From positions 122,859 through 186,858 of the forward strand of contig NZ_BBCJ01000003.1 in the NCBI RefSeq assembly GCF_001311985.1: a stretch of 64,000 bases of DNA. Reading direction: 5' to 3'. Of this stretch, positions 60,620 through 64,000 are shown piece by piece. Source of the DNA: Geotalea toluenoxydans JCM 15764 (GTDB lineage: Bacteria; Desulfobacterota; Desulfuromonadia; Geobacterales; Geobacteraceae). The first letter of the stretch is position 1. Each line of letters starts with the position of its first letter. The notes beneath the pieces were generated by a model, which saw only the letters and a program-made list of their open reading frames with translations, did no database searches and was not told the DNA's origin. Both the position numbers and the translations under genes were made by a program.

Positions 60620-61708
60620 TATTCAATACGATCTTCTTAACACGCTCTTCCCAGGTATTAGACCTGGCAAAGGCGACGCAATCGCATTGGTTTTTTTTTG
60701 CCCCCAGTTCTCCCCTGATCAGGCGATCAACCAGGGAGAGATACTCGTCCATACCCCGGTAGAGGTGTACATAATCGCCGAATCTCTCGCTTTCCGGGTA
60801 GCGGACGGCGATGGCGGGCTTGCCGCTGTAAACATATTCGTAGAGTTTCACCGGGTCCACACCAAGAACCAGCTCATTGACCGTGAAGGGCATGATCAGG
60901 GCATCTGCTTTATCCATCACCGTATAAATCTGCCGATGGACTACTGGTCCCAAGTGGAGGATGCGCTCATGGCCGGTAAGCTTATCTCGCAAGGCCCGAT
61001 CAGCAGGATCACTACCTCCCGATGCCGCTCTACGGTCTTGACGAGAAGCTCCACATCCAGCCATGAGGCTACGGTTCCTATGTAGACAAGCTTCATATGT
61101 GGGCTGGCCAGTGCAGCATCGACAGCAGGTGGCAGTACCTGGCCGGCACCTTCATCCTCCAGGTGAATGCCGTTGTTGACCACGTTGATCTCTTTATTGA
61201 GGCCATAGCGCTCCATGAGCGTTTTTTTAAGGCTCTCGGAGGAGGCAAAAATGGTGTCGCTCCGCTCAAGAAGTTTCCCTTCGGCAGCCAGCATGCGGCG
61301 GCTCCAGGACGGATTGCGCCGGGCCAGGTCAAAGGCCGGGTGGTTGTCCATACAGTCGTACACCACCTGAGCACCCGCAGGGATTATCTGCGCAACCGCC
61401 TCATACATCTCCGGATGGCTGATCCAGACGACGTCGTAACCACCGATCTTTCCCTTGAGGTATAGCCTGAGGATCCAGGCGTTTATTGCCGCAACCGGCG
61501 CGAGTCTGTTGAAGGGAAGAATAACCAGCGGGGTGAGGGAAAGCCCCGGCAATGATACATTTTTAACCAATTTCCCTTCGAAAGGGACCCGGTAAAAACG
61601 GTAAACCGCATCAACAGGATAATGATCGGTCAGCCCTTCGGCGATAAAATGGGGTCTCTGTTTGATCCAGCCCCAGGGGAGATGCATGAGGTAGAGAATT
61701 TTTTTCAT
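60588..61708 (-). CDS. GT-B (TuaH-like) glycosyltransferase (frameshifted as read)
   Basis: MKKILYLMHLPWGWIKQRPH starts at 61708. The QRPHFIAEGL motif is typical of TuaH-like group 1 transferases. YDCMDNHPAFDLARRNPSW, SDTIFASSESLKKTLMERYG and NNGIHLEDEG are seen. A frame change near 60985 restores LTGHERILHLGPVVHRQIYT and PVKLYEYVYSGKPAIAVRYP, the donor-binding end. The repaired length is about 374 residues. It overlaps the following gene's reading frame by up to 32 bases. Confidence 0.82.
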
Positions 61709-61771
61709 GAAATAGCCAGTTTACCGGTCAATTGCCGCATGGGTGTTCGAAATTTTTCCTGATGAGGTCGG

Positions 61772-63019
61772 CTATGACTCCTGCCTTGCGTCCCAGGTAT
61801 TTTCAAGGGCTTCCATTTGCAGAAGCTGTTTATAGACTGCATCTTCACGCAGCGTCAGCGCATGACCGATTTTGGCAATGAAGTCATCATGGTTTTCACC
61901 CACCAGCACCGAGCGATACTTTCGGCACTCGGGCATCCCGGTGGTGACAATGGGGTGCCCCATGGCCATATACTCGAAAAGCTTGATGGGGGAGGTTGAC
62001 TCGGTAATGTCATTGAGCAGGAAAGGGATGGTTGCCACATCGAACCAGCAGGTGTACTCGGGTAGCCGCTGATAAGGCACGGGGCCAGTAAAGATCAAGT
62101 TCGGCAGAGAGTCAAGCCGGTGCCTTTCCAACGTGCCATCGTAGTCAAAGCCAATGAGCACCACCGTATAATCGGGCCGTTCCCTGGCAATGCGTCTTAC
62201 CAGCTCATAGTCGAACCAACTGGCCAATGCGCCCATATAGCCGATCAGTGGCCGGCCGGCGGATACGGCCGGTTCCAGGCATTGGGGAACAGCCTTGCCA
62301 CGGCGGGATACGGCAAAATGGGTGTAGTCCACGCCGTTGGTCACAAGGGCGCAATTCCGGGAACGGCAGAAGACAACCTCCCGGTACAGGAGGTCCGCCG
62401 TGGCCACCACAATACAGCGCTCATCCGCAAGCAGCAGCCGGTGCTTTTCGTAGGTGTAACTGGGGATGCGAAAACCGGCAAGCTTGTCGTTCAGTTCATC
62501 CACATACTCATAGATAATCAGACTTCCCTGGGCGAGCTCCCGCCGTATATCTCCCGGTGTGGTCTGATAATCAGTCGAATAAAGATGCAGGATCTTACGG
62601 CCTGGCAGCCGCTGCAACAGTGACAATCTGTTGGTTAGATAGAGGTTAGGGGCAAGCTGTTCAAAACCTTGGACATCATCGTAAAGGCAATTATCGGTAC
62701 AGTAGAAATAGAGGAGTCCCTGACCAGCCAGGGCCTTGGCCAACTGCTGGGGTCTCTGGAACAGGGGTATGTGCCAATTGATGACGGGAGGGTAGACGAT
62801 GACGGGCTGATTACGGTGCAGTTCCAGAATCGCGGACAGGTCCTGCCGGTCCTTTGGCCGTACCACCGCCAGGCGCAGCACATGCAGTTTGCGCTTTATG
62901 GCTTTCCAGGTTGGGCCAAAACCTTCACCTGCCAGCAGCGTACAGAACACGTACAGATACCGGACCGGCGCAACCCGGTTCAGACGTTCACGCAGGCGAT
63001 ACACCATCAGTTCAAGCAT
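61772..63019 (-). CDS. GT-B (TuaH-like) glycosyltransferase
   Basis: The intact 415-residue protein has INWHIPLFQRPQQLAKALAG, FYCTDNCLYDDVQGFEQLAP, YEYVDELNDKLAGFRIPSYT, VTNGVDYTHF, IGYMGALASWFDYELVRRIA and PIKLFEYMAMGHPIVTTGMP. The last is the donor-binding motif. It is related to the gene at 60588 (same QRP motif and the xxGxxASWxDxEL pattern), so the two may derive from one ancestor. About 70 N-terminal residues precede the transferase core and are not recognised. Confidence 0.86.
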   Translation of the reverse strand: MLELMVYRLRERLNRVAPVRYLYVFCTLLAGEGFGPTWKAIKRKLHVLRLAVVRPKDRQDLSAILELHRNQPVIVYPPVINWHIPLFQRPQQLAKALAGQGLLYFYCTDNCLYDDVQGFEQLAPNLYLTNRLSLLQRLPGRKILHLYSTDYQTTPGDIRRELAQGSLIIYEYVDELNDKLAGFRIPSYTYEKHRLLLADERCIVVATADLLYREVVFCRSRNCALVTNGVDYTHFAVSRRGKAVPQCLEPAVSAGRPLIGYMGALASWFDYELVRRIARERPDYTVVLIGFDYDGTLERHRLDSLPNLIFTGPVPYQRLPEYTCWFDVATIPFLLNDITESTSPIKLFEYMAMGHPIVTTGMPECRKYRSVLVGENHDDFIAKIGHALTLREDAVYKQLLQMEALENTWDARQES

Positions 63020-63073
63020 TCCGCCCTCTGTGCATCAAGTTAACATAGAACTGTTTGGTTGCACTTTTCAATT

Positions 63074-64000
63074 TTAACTCTTAAACCATACCGTTCTGTT
63101 GACATATTCCGTGTAACTCATGATTATTCGGAGGACCTTGCGGGAGACGTTCTCGGTATCATAATCAACAAGTGTCTTGAAGGGGTGACTGCAGCCTGCA
63201 TAGTGGGCGGTGGCAACATCGATGGAGGAGAGCACGGCGTCTGGTTTGAGGCCACTCATGATCAGGGTAGTTTCGTCCATCCCTTCCGGCCGCTCGTGGG
63301 CCTGGCGAATAGTGATCGCCGGAAATCCAAGGATGGAGGATTCTTCAGTGATGGTCCCACTGTCTGACACTACGCAGAAGGCATTTTTCTGCAGCTTCAC
63401 ATAATCCAGGAAGCCAAGTGGCTTAAGGAAGCGTATTCGAGGGTCCTGCACGGTGATGTTTAATGCTTCCAGCCGCTTCCGTGTTCGGGGATGGGTGGAG
63501 ACGATGACCGGCATCTGGTAACGGTCGGCAATAGCATTCAGTGCTTCCAGGAGATCGGCAAAATTTTGCTCGCTATCGACATTCTCCTCCCGATGGGCGC
63601 TCACTACAACATAAGCAGATGGCTTCAATTCCAGCCGCGACAAAACGTCCGACGCTTCTATTTTCGGCTGGTAAAAAGCCAGCACCTCCTGCATTGGCGA
63701 GCCGGTTTTTATGACTGTTTCCGGGCGAACCCCTTCGGCCAGCAAATACCGCCGGGCATGTTCAGAGAATACCAGATTGATATCGCTCGTGTGATCGACG
63801 ATCTTGCGGTTGATCTCCTCCGGTACCCGCTGATCAAAACACCGGTTTCCGGCTTCCATGTGGAAAATGGGGATTTTTCGTCTTTTGGCTGCGATGACGG
63901 CAAGGCTGCTGTTGGTATCCCCCAGAACAAGCATGGCATCGGGCTTTTCACTAGCCAGCACTTCGTCGAATTTAGCGATGACATTGCCGATGGTCTGTGC
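63074..64000 (-). CDS. wecB: UDP-N-acetylglucosamine 2-epimerase (non-hydrolysing), 5' end outside the window
   Basis: The frame is open to the last base; 308 residues of the C-terminal part are visible. Motifs are VLGDTNSSLAVIAAKRRKIP, HMEAGNRCFDQRVPEEINRK, VVSAHREENVDSEQNFADLL, STHPRTRKRLEAL and SDSGTITEESSILGFPAITI. The enzyme interconverts UDP-GlcNAc and UDP-ManNAc, providing a sugar for surface polysaccharide. The HMEAGNRCFD form is seen in the WbpI/Cap5P-like branch as well, so the exact substrate is open. It is the first gene of the block as far as visible. Confidence 0.9.
   Translation of the reverse strand, partial: AQTIGNVIAKFDEVLASEKPDAMLVLGDTNSSLAVIAAKRRKIPIFHMEAGNRCFDQRVPEEINRKIVDHTSDINLVFSEHARRYLLAEGVRPETVIKTGSPMQEVLAFYQPKIEASDVLSRLELKPSAYVVVSAHREENVDSEQNFADLLEALNAIADRYQMPVIVSTHPRTRKRLEALNITVQDPRIRFLKPLGFLDYVKLQKNAFCVVSDSGTITEESSILGFPAITIRQAHERPEGMDETTLIMSGLKPDAVLSSIDVATAHYAGCSHPFKTLVDYDTENVSRKVLRIIMSYTEYVNRTVWFKS

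Overview
The window reads as a chromosomal segment of a Geobacter-like bacterium (Desulfuromonadales). This is suggested by multiheme c-type cytochromes with CxxCH motifs, a very large secreted beta-propeller/fibronectin protein, a T-box leader in front of leuA, the YedF/DUF3343 selenium-metabolism pair, a radical SAM protein with a Cys-rich tail, and Geobacter-style intergenic foldback repeats. It is an inference from gene content; no rRNA or other phylogenetic marker is present, and I found no tRNA, CRISPR array or intact transposase.

Layout. (1) 1-8.6 kb, + strand: the 3' part of a multiheme cytochrome gene, a ~2,300-residue exported protein of propeller repeats and fibronectin type III domains, and a small exported Pro-rich protein. 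(2) 8.7-17.4 kb, + strand: branched-chain amino acid genes ilvD, ilvB, ilvN, ilvC, then psd and pssA (phosphatidylethanolamine synthesis), then leuA behind a strong promoter and a T-box attenuator. (3) 17.4-21 kb: two exported proteins, one a zinc-metalloprotease-like protein with a CFI-box C-terminus, facing a regulator-like protein and a triheme cytochrome on the - strand. (4) 21-24 kb: a radical SAM protein and pgi. (5) 24-32 kb, - strand: the classical ffh-rpsP-khpA-rimM-trmD-methyltransferase-rplS-rnhB-yraN operon followed by a split NAD synthetase (nitrilase + NadE) and rsmI. (6) 32-34 kb: yedF, a DUF3343 gene, a small membrane protein and a DUF721 gene. (7) 34-64 kb, almost entirely - strand: a surface polysaccharide locus. 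From its upstream (high-coordinate) end it has wecB, a block of glycosyltransferases, a TPR membrane protein, a MarR-type regulator, the CDP-3,6-dideoxyhexose pathway (rfbF, rfbG, rfbH, a reductase, rfbE), a Wzx-like flippase, more glycosyltransferases, an epimerase and YfhO/GT-C membrane proteins. Many of its genes overlap by 1-4 bases, so it is probably one long transcription unit or a few.

As read, about twenty-five genes are broken by about fifty single-base frameshifts. They hit indispensable genes (ilvB, ilvD, pgi, trmD, rnhB) as often as accessory ones. They are nearly all one-base losses in short homopolymers, with no accompanying nonsense codons, so I treat them as sequence errors and give each gene as one span.

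The most unusual structures are non-coding. Two foldback miniature elements have inserted in CTAG sites that are themselves stop codons; a third, differently organised foldback lies between rsmI and nadE; and a family of tandem heptamer arrays (GTGANNN and GTTCGAA types) sits on gene junctions, where in places it supplies stop codons, start codons and protein-coding sequence.
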